DNA from: Ralstonia soli
Lineage (GTDB): Bacteria; Pseudomonadota; Gammaproteobacteria; Burkholderiales; Burkholderiaceae
Direction: 5' to 3'
DNA length: 64,000 nucleotides
NCBI RefSeq assembly: GCF_023955655.1
Contig: NZ_JAMXHT010000001.1
Location: 682,001-746,000 of the forward strand
Of this stretch, positions 36,901-44,456 are shown piece by piece. Within the stretch, counting starts at the first letter, position 1. Each line of letters opens with the position of its first letter. A program made the position numbers and the translations under genes. The notes under the pieces are model-generated. The model was not told the origin of the DNA, made no database searches, and saw only the letters and a list, made by a program, of their open reading frames with translations.

Positions 36901-37665
36901 ATGTCGATTCGTACCGAGACCGCAGACGGCGTCCTCACCCTCACCTTCGACCGTCTGGACCGCAAGAATGCCATCACTGCCGCGATGTACCAGACGCTGG
37001 CGGATGCCCTGGTGGCCGCCGAGACCGATCCCGCCATCCGCGTGATCGTGCTGGCGGGCCACGAGAGCGTGTTCACGGCCGGCAACGATCTCGAAGATTT
37101 CATGAAGAACCCGCCCAAGGACGAGAACGCGCCGGTGCACCAGTTCCTCAAGGCGATCAGCACGGCCACCAAGCCGCTGATTGCCTCGGTGAGCGGCGCG
37201 GCCGTCGGCGTGGGCACGACGATGCTGCTGCATTGCGATCTCGTGTATGCCTCCGACACCGCCAAGCTGTCGATGCCGTTCGCGCAACTCGGCCTGTGCC
37301 CGGAAGCCGCATCGAGCCTGCTGTTGCCGCAACTGGCCGGCTATCACCGCGCGGCGGACAAGCTGCTCTTCGGCGAGCCCTTTGATGCGAACGAGGCACG
37401 CGAGCTGGGCCTCGTCAATCGCGTGCTGCCCGCCGGCGAGCTGGATGCCTTCGTGCGCACGCAGGCGCGCAAGCTGACGCTGCTGCCGCCCGCTTCGCTG
37501 CGTGCAACCAAGCGCCTGATGAAGGAGGGCGCCATGCCGCAGATCGCCGCGCGCATGTCGCTGGAAGGCAAGCAGTTCGGCGAGATGCTGCGTGCGCCGG
37601 AAGCGCGCGAGGCGTTCACCGCGTTCTTCGAGAAGCGCCGCCCGGACTTCTCCAAGTTCAACTGA
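36901..37665 (+). CDS. Enoyl-CoA hydratase/isomerase family protein
   Basis: A 254-residue crotonase. Visible: LTFDRLDRKNAITAAMYQ at the N-terminus, the oxyanion-hole segments HESVFTAGNDLEDFM and SVSGAAVGVGTTMLLHCDLV, and AKLSMPFAQLGLCPEAASS. The usual second catalytic Glu of hydratases is less clear, so a delta-isomerase or other crotonase activity is possible. It follows DegV by 31 bases and ends at a bidirectional terminator. Confidence 0.92.
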   Translation: MSIRTETADGVLTLTFDRLDRKNAITAAMYQTLADALVAAETDPAIRVIVLAGHESVFTAGNDLEDFMKNPPKDENAPVHQFLKAISTATKPLIASVSGAAVGVGTTMLLHCDLVYASDTAKLSMPFAQLGLCPEAASSLLLPQLAGYHRAADKLLFGEPFDANEARELGLVNRVLPAGELDAFVRTQARKLTLLPPASLRATKRLMKEGAMPQIAARMSLEGKQFGEMLRAPEAREAFTAFFEKRRPDFSKFN

Positions 37666-37690
37666 GCAGGCATCTGCGTGCAAAAGAAAA

Positions 37691-37712
37691 CCCGGCCTCG
37701 GCCGGGTTTTTT
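37691..37712. terminator. Bidirectional terminator between enoyl-CoA hydratase and thioesterase
   Basis: CCCGGC-CTCG-GCCGGG with TTTTTT on the right and an A-rich run (AAAAGAAAA) on the left, between two convergent genes. Confidence 0.9.
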
Positions 37713-37728
37713 GTTGGGCGTTGCCGAT

Positions 37729-38148
37729 TCAGAGCGCAGGCAGTTCGCGCGGCTTGCGGCTCTCGTCGGTCGCCACGTAGGTGAGGGTGGCTTCCGTGAC
37801 TTTGACAGTGGCGTGGCGGCCGTTGCTGCCCATGCGCTGCGCATAGACCTCCACGTCTACAGTGATCGACGTGCGGCCCGTCTTGACCACGTTGGCGTAG
37901 AAGCTCACGAGGTCGCCCACGTACACCGGCTGCTTGAAGACGAACGAGTTGACCGCGACCGTGGCCACGCGCCCATTGGCGCGCACCACCGCCGGGATCG
38001 ATCCCGCAATGTCGACCTGCGACATGATCCAGCCGCCGAACACGTCGCCATGGACGTTGGCGTCGGCGGGCATCGGCATGACGCGCACGGCGGGCTGCTT
38101 GTCGGCGGGCAGCTTGACGTTCTCAGTGGTGGCTTGGGGTTCGGACAT
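37729..38148 (-). CDS. YciA-like hotdog acyl-CoA thioesterase
   Basis: A 139-residue hotdog-fold enzyme that hydrolyses acyl-CoA. The signature NVHGDVFGGWIMSQVDIAGSIPA (about 31-53), with its catalytic Asp-type position and DIA motif, then VAVNSFVFKQPVYVGDLVSFYA and GRTSITVDVEVYAQRM, is of the YciA branch. The start at 38148 (MSEPQATTENV) is chosen; the open frame reaches 38325 but that part is not protein-like. It is convergent with the fatty-acid cluster and divergent from the exporter. Confidence 0.93.
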   Translation of the reverse strand: MSEPQATTENVKLPADKQPAVRVMPMPADANVHGDVFGGWIMSQVDIAGSIPAVVRANGRVATVAVNSFVFKQPVYVGDLVSFYANVVKTGRTSITVDVEVYAQRMGSNGRHATVKVTEATLTYVATDESRKPRELPAL

Positions 38149-38257
38149 GATGATGCAGGGCAGCATTGAGGCGGGAACGGACCCCGGCCAGGAAGCGTGC
38201 GGCGAACCAGGGTGATCGGTGGGAGAATACACAATCCGCCATTTTATTGCACCGCAC

Positions 38258-40081
38258 ATGCGCCGCTTTCCCGCCTCTTCCGAACCGCCTCCGCCGGGGG
38301 GACCCCGCGGCGACTGGCGCACCATCAGGAGCCTGCTGCCGTACCTGCTCGCTTACAAATGGCGCGTGGCGCTGGCGCTGTCGTTCCTGATCGCCGCCAA
38401 GGTCGCCAACCTGGGCGTGCCGATGGTCATGAAGCGGCTGATCGACGCGATGAACGTGTCGCCCTCCGACCCGCGTGCGCTGCTGGTCGTGCCGGTGGGC
38501 ATCATCATCGGATACGGGTTGCTGCGGCTGTCGACGTCGCTGTTTTCGGAGCTGCGCGAAATCCTGTTCTCCAAGGTGACGGAGAGCTCGGTGCGCACGC
38601 TCGCGCTCCAGGTGTTCCGCCATCTGCATGCGCTGTCGCTGCGGTTTCATCTGGAGCGCCAGACCGGCGGCATGAGCCGCGACATCGAACGCGGCACACG
38701 CGGCATCCAGTCGCTCATCTCGTACTCGCTCTACAGCATTCTCCCGACGCTCGTCGAGGTCGGTCTCGTCATCACGTACTTCTTCGTGAAATACGACGTC
38801 TGGTTCGCGCTCATCACGTTCTGCGCGCTGGTGAGCTACATCGTGTTTACCGTGACGGTGACGAACTGGCGCACGCACTTCCGCCGCAAGATGAACGAGC
38901 TCGATTCGCGCGCCAACCAGAAGGCGATCGATTCGCTGCTGAACTTCGAGACGGTCAAGTACTTCGGCAACGAAGAGTACGAAGCACGCCGCTACGACGA
39001 GAACCTGCTGAACTATCGCACTGCCGCTATTCGCTCACAGCGTTCGTTGTCGATCCTGAACTTCGGTCAGCAGTTCATCGTGGCCACGGCGCTGATCCTG
39101 ATCCTGTATCGCGCCACACAAGGCGTGGCGGCCGGGCACATGACGCTGGGTGACCTCGTGCTGGTCAATACGCTGATGCTGCAGATCTACATTCCGCTCA
39201 ACTTCCTGGGCGTGATCTACCGCGAACTGAAGCAGGCCGTGACCGACATGGACCGCATGTTCCACCTGCTGCAGACCAACCGCGAGGTGGCCGACAAGCC
39301 TGACGCGCCGCCGCTGGCCGTGCACGCCGGTGAAGTCCGCTTCGCGCATGTCGACTTCAGCTACGAGGCCAAGCGGCAGATTCTGTTCGATGTCGACTTC
39401 ACCATCCCGGCCGGCACGACGACGGCGGTGGTGGGGCAGAGCGGCTCGGGCAAGTCGACGCTCGCGCGTTTGCTGTTCCGTTTCTACGACGTCACATCCG
39501 GCGCGATCGAGATCGACGGCCAGGATTTGCGCGACGTCACGCAATCGAGCGTGCGCGCGGCCATCGGCATCGTTCCGCAAGACACGGTGCTCTTCAACGA
39601 CAGCATCTACTACAACATCGCCTACGGACGCCCCGATGCCTCCCGCGAAGAGGTGATCGAGGCCGCCCGCGCCGCGCAGATCCACCACTTTGTCGAATCG
39701 CTGCCCGACGGCTACGACACTCAGGTCGGCGAGCGTGGGCTGAAGCTCTCCGGAGGCGAGAAGCAGCGCGTGGCCATCGCACGCACGTTGCTCAAGCGTC
39801 CGCCGATTCTCGTGTTCGACGAGGCCACTTCCGCGCTGGATTCGCGCACCGAGCATGCCATCCAGGAAGAGCTGATGAGCCTGGCGCAGAACCACACCAC
39901 GCTGGTGATCGCGCACCGGCTGTCCACCATCGTGCGCGCGCACCAGATTCTGGTGATGGAGCACGGCCGCATCATCGAGCGTGGCACGCATGAATCGCTG
40001 TTGCGCGCAGAAGGGCGCTACGCGCAGATGTGGCGCATGCAGGCGCGCGAGCCTGAGCGCGAACCGGAGGCGGCCGCCTGA
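38258..40081 (+). CDS. ATM1-type ABC exporter (HmtA/mitochondrial ATM1 family)
   Basis: A 607-residue half-transporter: six-helix permease (about 25-320; WRVALALSFLIAAKVANLG, GMSRDIERGTRGIQSLISY, YFGNEEYEARRYDENLLNY) and ATPase (about 340-600; Walker [47 protein letters not shown]). The NEEYEARRYD pattern is of ATM1 proteins that export glutathione-bound metals or sulfur species. ATG 38258 gives MRRFPASSEPP; an in-frame GTG at 38219 would lie against the divergent promoter. It ends only three bases before the convergent dioxygenase. Confidence 0.93.
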   Translation: MRRFPASSEPPPPGGPRGDWRTIRSLLPYLLAYKWRVALALSFLIAAKVANLGVPMVMKRLIDAMNVSPSDPRALLVVPVGIIIGYGLLRLSTSLFSELREILFSKVTESSVRTLALQVFRHLHALSLRFHLERQTGGMSRDIERGTRGIQSLISYSLYSILPTLVEVGLVITYFFVKYDVWFALITFCALVSYIVFTVTVTNWRTHFRRKMNELDSRANQKAIDSLLNFETVKYFGNEEYEARRYDENLLNYRTAAIRSQRSLSILNFGQQFIVATALILILYRATQGVAAGHMTLGDLVLVNTLMLQIYIPLNFLGVIYRELKQAVTDMDRMFHLLQTNREVADKPDAPPLAVHAGEVRFAHVDFSYEAKRQILFDVDFTIPAGTTTAVVGQSGSGKSTLARLLFRFYDVTSGAIEIDGQDLRDVTQSSVRAAIGIVPQDTVLFNDSIYYNIAYGRPDASREEVIEAARAAQIHHFVESLPDGYDTQVGERGLKLSGGEKQRVAIARTLLKRPPILVFDEATSALDSRTEHAIQEELMSLAQNHTTLVIAHRLSTIVRAHQILVMEHGRIIERGTHESLLRAEGRYAQMWRMQAREPEREPEAAA

Positions 40082-40084
40082 CGC

Positions 40085-41092
40085 TTACATCGCGGCCTGC
40101 GCCGCGTGGAAGTTGGCAGCAACTCGCTGGCGCAGGTAATCCTCCGCGCTGATCGGCGCGTACCGGCCCGATGGGCTTTCGATCATCACATCGCGGTTGG
40201 CCTGGCAGAAGAACGCCAGGCTGTAGCGCGAGCCCTGATACTCGTGCGGCAGCGGGTTGCGCACGCGGTGGAAGTTCGACGGCAGCTGATCGTCGCTCCA
40301 GCGCATCAGCATGTCGCCGATATTGCAGGTGATGATGTCGTCGGCGGGTTCGATGCTGGTCCACTGCTGGCCGTCCATCTCCTTGCCCGGACAGAGTTGC
40401 AAGCCGCCCTGGCCGGCGCGCTGGAACAGCAGCGTCAGGCAATCGAAATCCGTATGTGCCCCCGCACGCCAGAGGCCGCTCGCCACGGACGGGTCGGTCG
40501 GAAAGTAGTGCAGCAGGCGCAGCGTGCTCTGATAGGTCGCGCTGGACGGGTCGTGCGCGCGGGTAAAGAAATCGGCATCGAAGCCAAGCTTGTCGGCAAA
40601 GCAGGACAGCACCCGCATCCCCACCTGCCAGCACTGCGTTTCGAAGGCCAGCATGGCGGCACGAAAGCCCGGCAGCTCGTCTTCACTCGGCCAGAGCGGC
40701 GCCATGTGCGGCAGCGTGATCTGATACGACTCCTTCTGGTCTTGCGTGCCCGTGGAGGGGCGCACCTGTGCACGGCTTTCCCAACCGCTGTTCAGCGCGC
40801 GCTGCAGCGGGTACTGCGCCTTGACGCCGTCCGGCAGCGCGAAGAAGCGTTGCGCCATGTCGAACGCGTCTTGCATCTGTGTCAGCGCAATGCCGTGGTT
40901 GACCAACTGGAAGAAGCCGACGTCCGTGGCAGCCGCCCAGAGTTCGTCGGCGATCTGCGCGCGGCGGGCATCGAAGTCGGACAGGTCGATGCGGCGAATT
41001 TCCCGCGTCTGCGTTTCCGAACCCAGGCCGCCCATGCGGGCTTCCTTGTCGAGTTCGGCGAGTGTGTGGGGCAAGGTGGCGAGCGTGCTCAT
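40085..41092 (-). CDS. Isopenicillin-N-synthase-like 2-oxoglutarate/Fe(II) dioxygenase
   Basis: A 335-residue oxygenase. The N-terminal DIOX_N segment (IRRIDLSDFDARRAQIADEL, GFFQLVNHGI) precedes the double-stranded beta-helix core. The Fe(II) triad His213-Thr-Asp215 (GAHTDFDCLTLL) and His275 (SNFHRVRNP) is intact, as is the 2-oxoglutarate RxS at 289-291 (SRYSLAFFCQ). GGAGCCC lies before ATG 41092. Relatives oxidise small heterocycles, antibiotic precursors and nucleobases (thymine 7-hydroxylase belongs here); the substrate is not known. It is divergent from the THI5-type uptake and deaminase operon across a structured intergenic region. Confidence 0.9.
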   Translation of the reverse strand: MSTLATLPHTLAELDKEARMGGLGSETQTREIRRIDLSDFDARRAQIADELWAAATDVGFFQLVNHGIALTQMQDAFDMAQRFFALPDGVKAQYPLQRALNSGWESRAQVRPSTGTQDQKESYQITLPHMAPLWPSEDELPGFRAAMLAFETQCWQVGMRVLSCFADKLGFDADFFTRAHDPSSATYQSTLRLLHYFPTDPSVASGLWRAGAHTDFDCLTLLFQRAGQGGLQLCPGKEMDGQQWTSIEPADDIITCNIGDMLMRWSDDQLPSNFHRVRNPLPHEYQGSRYSLAFFCQANRDVMIESPSGRYAPISAEDYLRQRVAANFHAAQAAM

Positions 41093-41233
41093 GTGGGCTC
41101 CGTGCAAAAGACAGGTCGATGAATGTCGGACCAGGAGCCGCAAGACCATGCGCAGAAGCGGTGGCGGTGTCTTGAAGTTCCAACGGCGCGCAGGCCAACC
41201 CGTGCCTCAGGGGCTCGGTGGGCCTGTTCCGAC

Positions 41234-41574
41234 TTCAAGAGCAATTCCCGGCCAGCCGACAGGGTGTGTGCGGCTGGTGAACGCTTCTACTCTTGCCGGC
41301 CATCAATGCAAGGTTCAGGCCAACACCCAACGCGCGCGTGGTGCGCTGAGGTTTGCCTTTGCATGCACCATAGAGGGAAATCAAGCACTGTTGGTGGGCG
41401 CGCCGCGCACTGTGCTGGCGTGTTGATGCGGTGCATTCGCGCAGGCGTACGCCACCGAGGCAGATGGTATGGAAGTTGCAAAACACCGAGCGAGAGTAGA
41501 AGCGTTCACTGCCGCGTGAAGTGTCGTCTGGCACTTCGGGTCGATCAGCGCGGCAGCCGGAAATTGCTCTTGAA
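41234..41574. repeat. Two-part inverted repeat, arms about 200 bp apart
   Basis: Left outer element TTCAAGAGCAATTCCCGGC (41234-41252) matches the reverse complement of 41556-41574 at 18 of 19 bases. Left inner element GTGAACGCTTCTACTCT (41277-41293) matches the reverse complement of 41493-41509 exactly. The spacing between the elements is 24 bp on the left and 46 bp on the right; the extra right-hand DNA includes the nested hairpin 41518-41537. Confidence 0.9.
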
Positions 41575-41683
41575 AGCCGCGCCTGCGCGTCCGGTTCTCC
41601 GGCGCATGGCCGTGCCTTCATGACGCAATGTCCGGCATCCATCGAACCGCGCGGGCTCTCATGACGGCATTGCCGCGGGCGTG

Positions 41684-41699
41684 TTGAACGATCGCTCAA
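41684..41699. promoter_or_regulatory. Near-palindrome before the ABC operon, TetR-operator-like
   Basis: TTGAACGATCGCTCAA is a palindrome except for one base pair and ends 13 bases before the substrate-binding protein ATG. It closely resembles the TTGAACGACCGTTCGA site at 29297. Confidence 0.5.
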
Positions 41700-41712
41700 A
41701 CCGCGCCCCGCC

Positions 41713-42717
41713 ATGAAACCTCGCTTCTTGCCTCGCCGCCTGTTCCGTCGATCCTTTGGGCTGGCAGTGGCAGCCATTGCCACCATTTGCTGGTCTGCCA
41801 GCGCCTTCGCACTCGACAAGGTCGTCTTTCTCACCTCCTGGTATGCCCAGGCCGAACATGGCGGCTTCTATCAGGCGGTCGCCACGGGCCTCTACAAGAA
41901 GTACGGTCTCGACGTGCAGATCCGCATGGGCGGGCCGCAGGTCAACGGCATGCAGATCCTGACCAGCGGGCAGGCGGATTTTCTGATGGGCTACGACTTG
42001 CAAGTGCTCAAGAGCGTTGAGCAGGGCGTGCCCGTCACCACCGTGGGCGCCTCCATGCAGACCGACCCGCAAGGCATGATGACCCATGAAGACGTCAAGA
42101 GCCTGGCCGACCTGAAGACGCGCACCATCCTCGTCTCCACCTCGGGCCGCACGACATGGTGGCCGTGGCTCAAGGGCAAGTACAAGCTGGATGAGTCCCA
42201 GTCGCGCGTCTATACGTTCAACCTGCAGCCGTTCTTTGCCGACCCGAAATCTGCGCAGCAGGCGTATGCCTCGTCCGAGCTGTTCAGTGCCGACAAGGCC
42301 GGCGTGAAGACGCACTTCTTCCTGTTTGCCGACGATGGCTACCCGCCGTACGGCACCACGATCGTCACGATGGACAAGACCATCAAGGACAAGCCCGACC
42401 TCGTGGCCCGCTTCGTGCGCGCATCGATGGAAGGCTGGAAGAGCTACCTGTCCGACCCCGCGCCCGCCAATGCACTCATCAAGCGCGACAACCCCAACAT
42501 GAAGGACGACCAGCTCCTGTACGGGCTGGAAAAGCTCAAGCAATTTCACATGATCACCGGCGGCGATGCTGCCACGCAGGGCATTGGCGTCATGACCGAC
42601 GGGCGTTGGAAGCAGACGCGCGACTTCATGGTCAACGCGGGCTTGCTGAAGGCCGATGTGGACTGGAAGCGCGCCTACACCACGCAGTTCGTCAAAGACC
42701 TGAAGGTGATGCCGTGA
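41713..42717 (+). CDS. THI5/NMT1-type ABC substrate-binding protein
   Basis: A 334-residue periplasmic protein with a twin-arginine-like/basic N-terminus and signal peptide (FGLAVAAIATICWSASAFA, cleavage about residue 34). The mature protein has the NMT1/THI5 fold signs: VVFLTSWYAQAEHGGFYQAV, GLDVQIRMGGPQVNGMQILT, DFLMGYDLQVLKSVEQGVPV and ASMQTDPQGMMTHEDVKSLADL. Such proteins bind pyrimidines, riboflavin, aliphatic sulfonates or nitrate-like solutes. Gene order with ATPase, permease and a deaminase suggests a nucleobase-like ligand. Confidence 0.92.
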   Translation: MKPRFLPRRLFRRSFGLAVAAIATICWSASAFALDKVVFLTSWYAQAEHGGFYQAVATGLYKKYGLDVQIRMGGPQVNGMQILTSGQADFLMGYDLQVLKSVEQGVPVTTVGASMQTDPQGMMTHEDVKSLADLKTRTILVSTSGRTTWWPWLKGKYKLDESQSRVYTFNLQPFFADPKSAQQAYASSELFSADKAGVKTHFFLFADDGYPPYGTTIVTMDKTIKDKPDLVARFVRASMEGWKSYLSDPAPANALIKRDNPNMKDDQLLYGLEKLKQFHMITGGDAATQGIGVMTDGRWKQTRDFMVNAGLLKADVDWKRAYTTQFVKDLKVMP

Positions 42718-42774
42718 GTGCCTCATTGCTTCCGCAATCGCAATCGCAACCGATGTCGGGCCAAGGAGATCGCC

Positions 42775-43647
42775 ATGTCGCTCACGTTTCGTAGCAATCG
42801 GACAGCGCCGGCATCGCATGGCGGTGGACAGCCCCCACTGGACGGCGAGCGCACGAGCCATGCGCCGGTGCTGTTCGCCAACCAGGTCGAGAAGACGTAT
42901 CCGAACGGCACCGTGGCGCTTGAGCGGGTGAAGCTCGCCATCCAGCCGGGCGAGTTCGTCTCGCTGCTGGGGCCGTCCGGTTGCGGCAAGAGCACGTTGC
43001 TCAAGCTGTTCGCCGGGCTGGAGCAACCATCGGCCGGCCATGTGCGCTGGTGGGGCGGGCCGACGCTCGCGGCTGGCATCGGCGCGCCGGGCCGCACGCT
43101 GGCGATGGTGTTCCAGGAGGCCACGCTGATGCCCTGGGCCAAGGTGGCCGATAACGCCCGCCTGCCGCTCGACCTCGCGCGCATGCCGCGCACCGAAGCC
43201 GACGAGCGCGTGCGGCGTGCGCTGGCGCTGGTGGGGTTGGGCCAGTTCGGGCAGGTGTATCCGCGCGAACTGTCCGGCGGCATGCAGATGCGCGTGTCGA
43301 TCGCCCGCGCGCTCGCAACGCATCCGGATCTGTTGCTGATGGACGAACCCTTCGGCGCGCTGGACGAGTTCACGCGCAACAAGCTCGATGCCGATCTGCG
43401 CGCGCTGTGGGCCGAACGCGGCCTGACGGTGGTGTTCGTCACGCACAGCATCTACGAGGCGGTCTACCTGTCGAGCCGCGTGATCGTGATGGCGGCGCGC
43501 CCCGGCCGAGTGATCGCCGATGTGCCGATCGAAGGGCCGGCCGTGCGCGACGAAGCGTTTCGCGTATCACCGGCCTTCATGCAGACCTGTGCGCAGTTGT
43601 CGGCCTTGCTTGCGCAAGCCAACACCGGCGTGCCCGTCGTCGATTGA
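42775..43647 (+). CDS. ABC transporter ATP-binding protein (SsuB/TauB/ThiZ type)
   Basis: A 290-residue ATPase. Walker A GPSGCGKST (about 75-83), Q-loop FQEATLMPWAKV, signature LSGGMQMRVSIARAL, Walker B LLLMDEPFGALDE, and the His switch in FVTHSIYEAVYLSSR are all present, of the nitrate/sulfonate/taurine/pyrimidine group. CAAGGAG before ATG 42775 decides the start over the upstream GTG 42718. The N-terminal about 30 residues are Ser/Pro-rich. Confidence 0.94.
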   Translation: MSLTFRSNRTAPASHGGGQPPLDGERTSHAPVLFANQVEKTYPNGTVALERVKLAIQPGEFVSLLGPSGCGKSTLLKLFAGLEQPSAGHVRWWGGPTLAAGIGAPGRTLAMVFQEATLMPWAKVADNARLPLDLARMPRTEADERVRRALALVGLGQFGQVYPRELSGGMQMRVSIARALATHPDLLLMDEPFGALDEFTRNKLDADLRALWAERGLTVVFVTHSIYEAVYLSSRVIVMAARPGRVIADVPIEGPAVRDEAFRVSPAFMQTCAQLSALLAQANTGVPVVD

Positions 43648-43661
43648 CCTGGGAGTTCATC

Positions 43662-44456
43662 ATGCATTCACCACTGTTGTCGCGTCCTGCCGTGCAGCGG
43701 GTAGCCGCACCGCTCGCGGTGGGCGTTGTGCTGCTGCTTGTGTGGCAAGCCGTTTGCGTGGCGTTTGAAGTGCCACCGTATCTCGTGCCGTCGCCGGCGG
43801 CCATCGGCAAGACCCTTGTTGAAGACTGGTCGCTTTTGGCCGGCTCGTTGTGGGTGACGCTGCAGATCACGCTCCTGGCGTTTGCCCTGGCCGTGGTGTG
43901 CGGCACCGTGGCGGCCTTTCTGTTTGTGCAGAGCCGGTTGATCGAAGCGAGCTTGTTTCCGTATGCGATTCTGTTGCAGGTCACGCCCGTCGTTGCCATC
44001 GCGCCGCTGATCATCATCTGGGTCAAGCAGCCGACGCTGGCGCTCGTCATCTGCGCGACGCTGGTGGCGGTGTTCCCCATCATCTCCAACACCGTGCTGG
44101 GGCTGCGCAGCGTCAACCCGGGGCTGGCCAACCTGTTTCGCATCAACCGCGCAAGCCGGTGGGATACGCTGGTTCGCCTGCGCATTCCGAGTGCATTGCC
44201 CTATTTCTTCGGCGGCCTGCGCATTTCATGCGGGCTGGCGCTGATCGGTGCGGTGGTCGCCGAATTCGTGGCGGGCACGGGCGGCACGGGCGCGGGGCTG
44301 GCCTACCAGATTCTGCAAGCCGGTTTTTCGCTGAACATTCCACGTCTGTTTGCGGCGCTGTTTCTGATTACGCTGACGGGCATTGCGCTGTTCGCGATCA
44401 TGGTTGCGCTGTCGCGGCTGACGTTGTCCCACTGGCATGAAAGCGAGCTTGCATGA
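43662..44456 (+). CDS. ABC transporter permease (SsuC/ThiX type)
   Basis: A 264-residue inner-membrane permease with about six helices (APLAVGVVLLLVWQAVCVAF, LWVTLQITLLAFALAVVCGT, VTPVVAIAPLIIIW, LALVICATLVAVFPIISN, GLALIGAVVAEFVAGTGG). The cytoplasmic coupling loop is NLFRINRASRWDTLVRLRIPSALPYF shortened here to RINRASRWDTLVRLRIPSAL. It overlaps the amidohydrolase start by four bases, so uptake and enzyme are made together. Confidence 0.93.
   Translation: MHSPLLSRPAVQRVAAPLAVGVVLLLVWQAVCVAFEVPPYLVPSPAAIGKTLVEDWSLLAGSLWVTLQITLLAFALAVVCGTVAAFLFVQSRLIEASLFPYAILLQVTPVVAIAPLIIIWVKQPTLALVICATLVAVFPIISNTVLGLRSVNPGLANLFRINRASRWDTLVRLRIPSALPYFFGGLRISCGLALIGAVVAEFVAGTGGTGAGLAYQILQAGFSLNIPRLFAALFLITLTGIALFAIMVALSRLTLSHWHESELA

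Larger units (their letters stand above)
41093..41712. other. Long non-coding divergent region with repeats
   Basis: This 620-bp gap between the dioxygenase and the ABC operon has no ORF with protein-like composition. It holds the two-part inverted repeat at 41234-41574, a small nested hairpin GAAGTG/CACTTC (41518-41537), and a near-palindrome at 41684-41699. No clear sigma-70 promoter could be recognised for either direction. Confidence 0.7.

Noticed and set aside
38219-38257. GTG start for the ATM1-type exporter
   Set aside because: It would add 13 residues lying in the divergent promoter area; ATG 38258 gives the expected N-terminus.
41234-41574. Inverted repeat as an insertion sequence or MITE
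   Set aside because: No transposase, no visible target duplication, and unequal inner spacing; kept as a finding rather than a mobile-element call.
41235-41834. 199-codon minus-strand frame in the divergent gap
   Set aside because: It crosses into the substrate-binding protein gene, covers the inverted repeat, and has a composition unlike a protein; no start signal.
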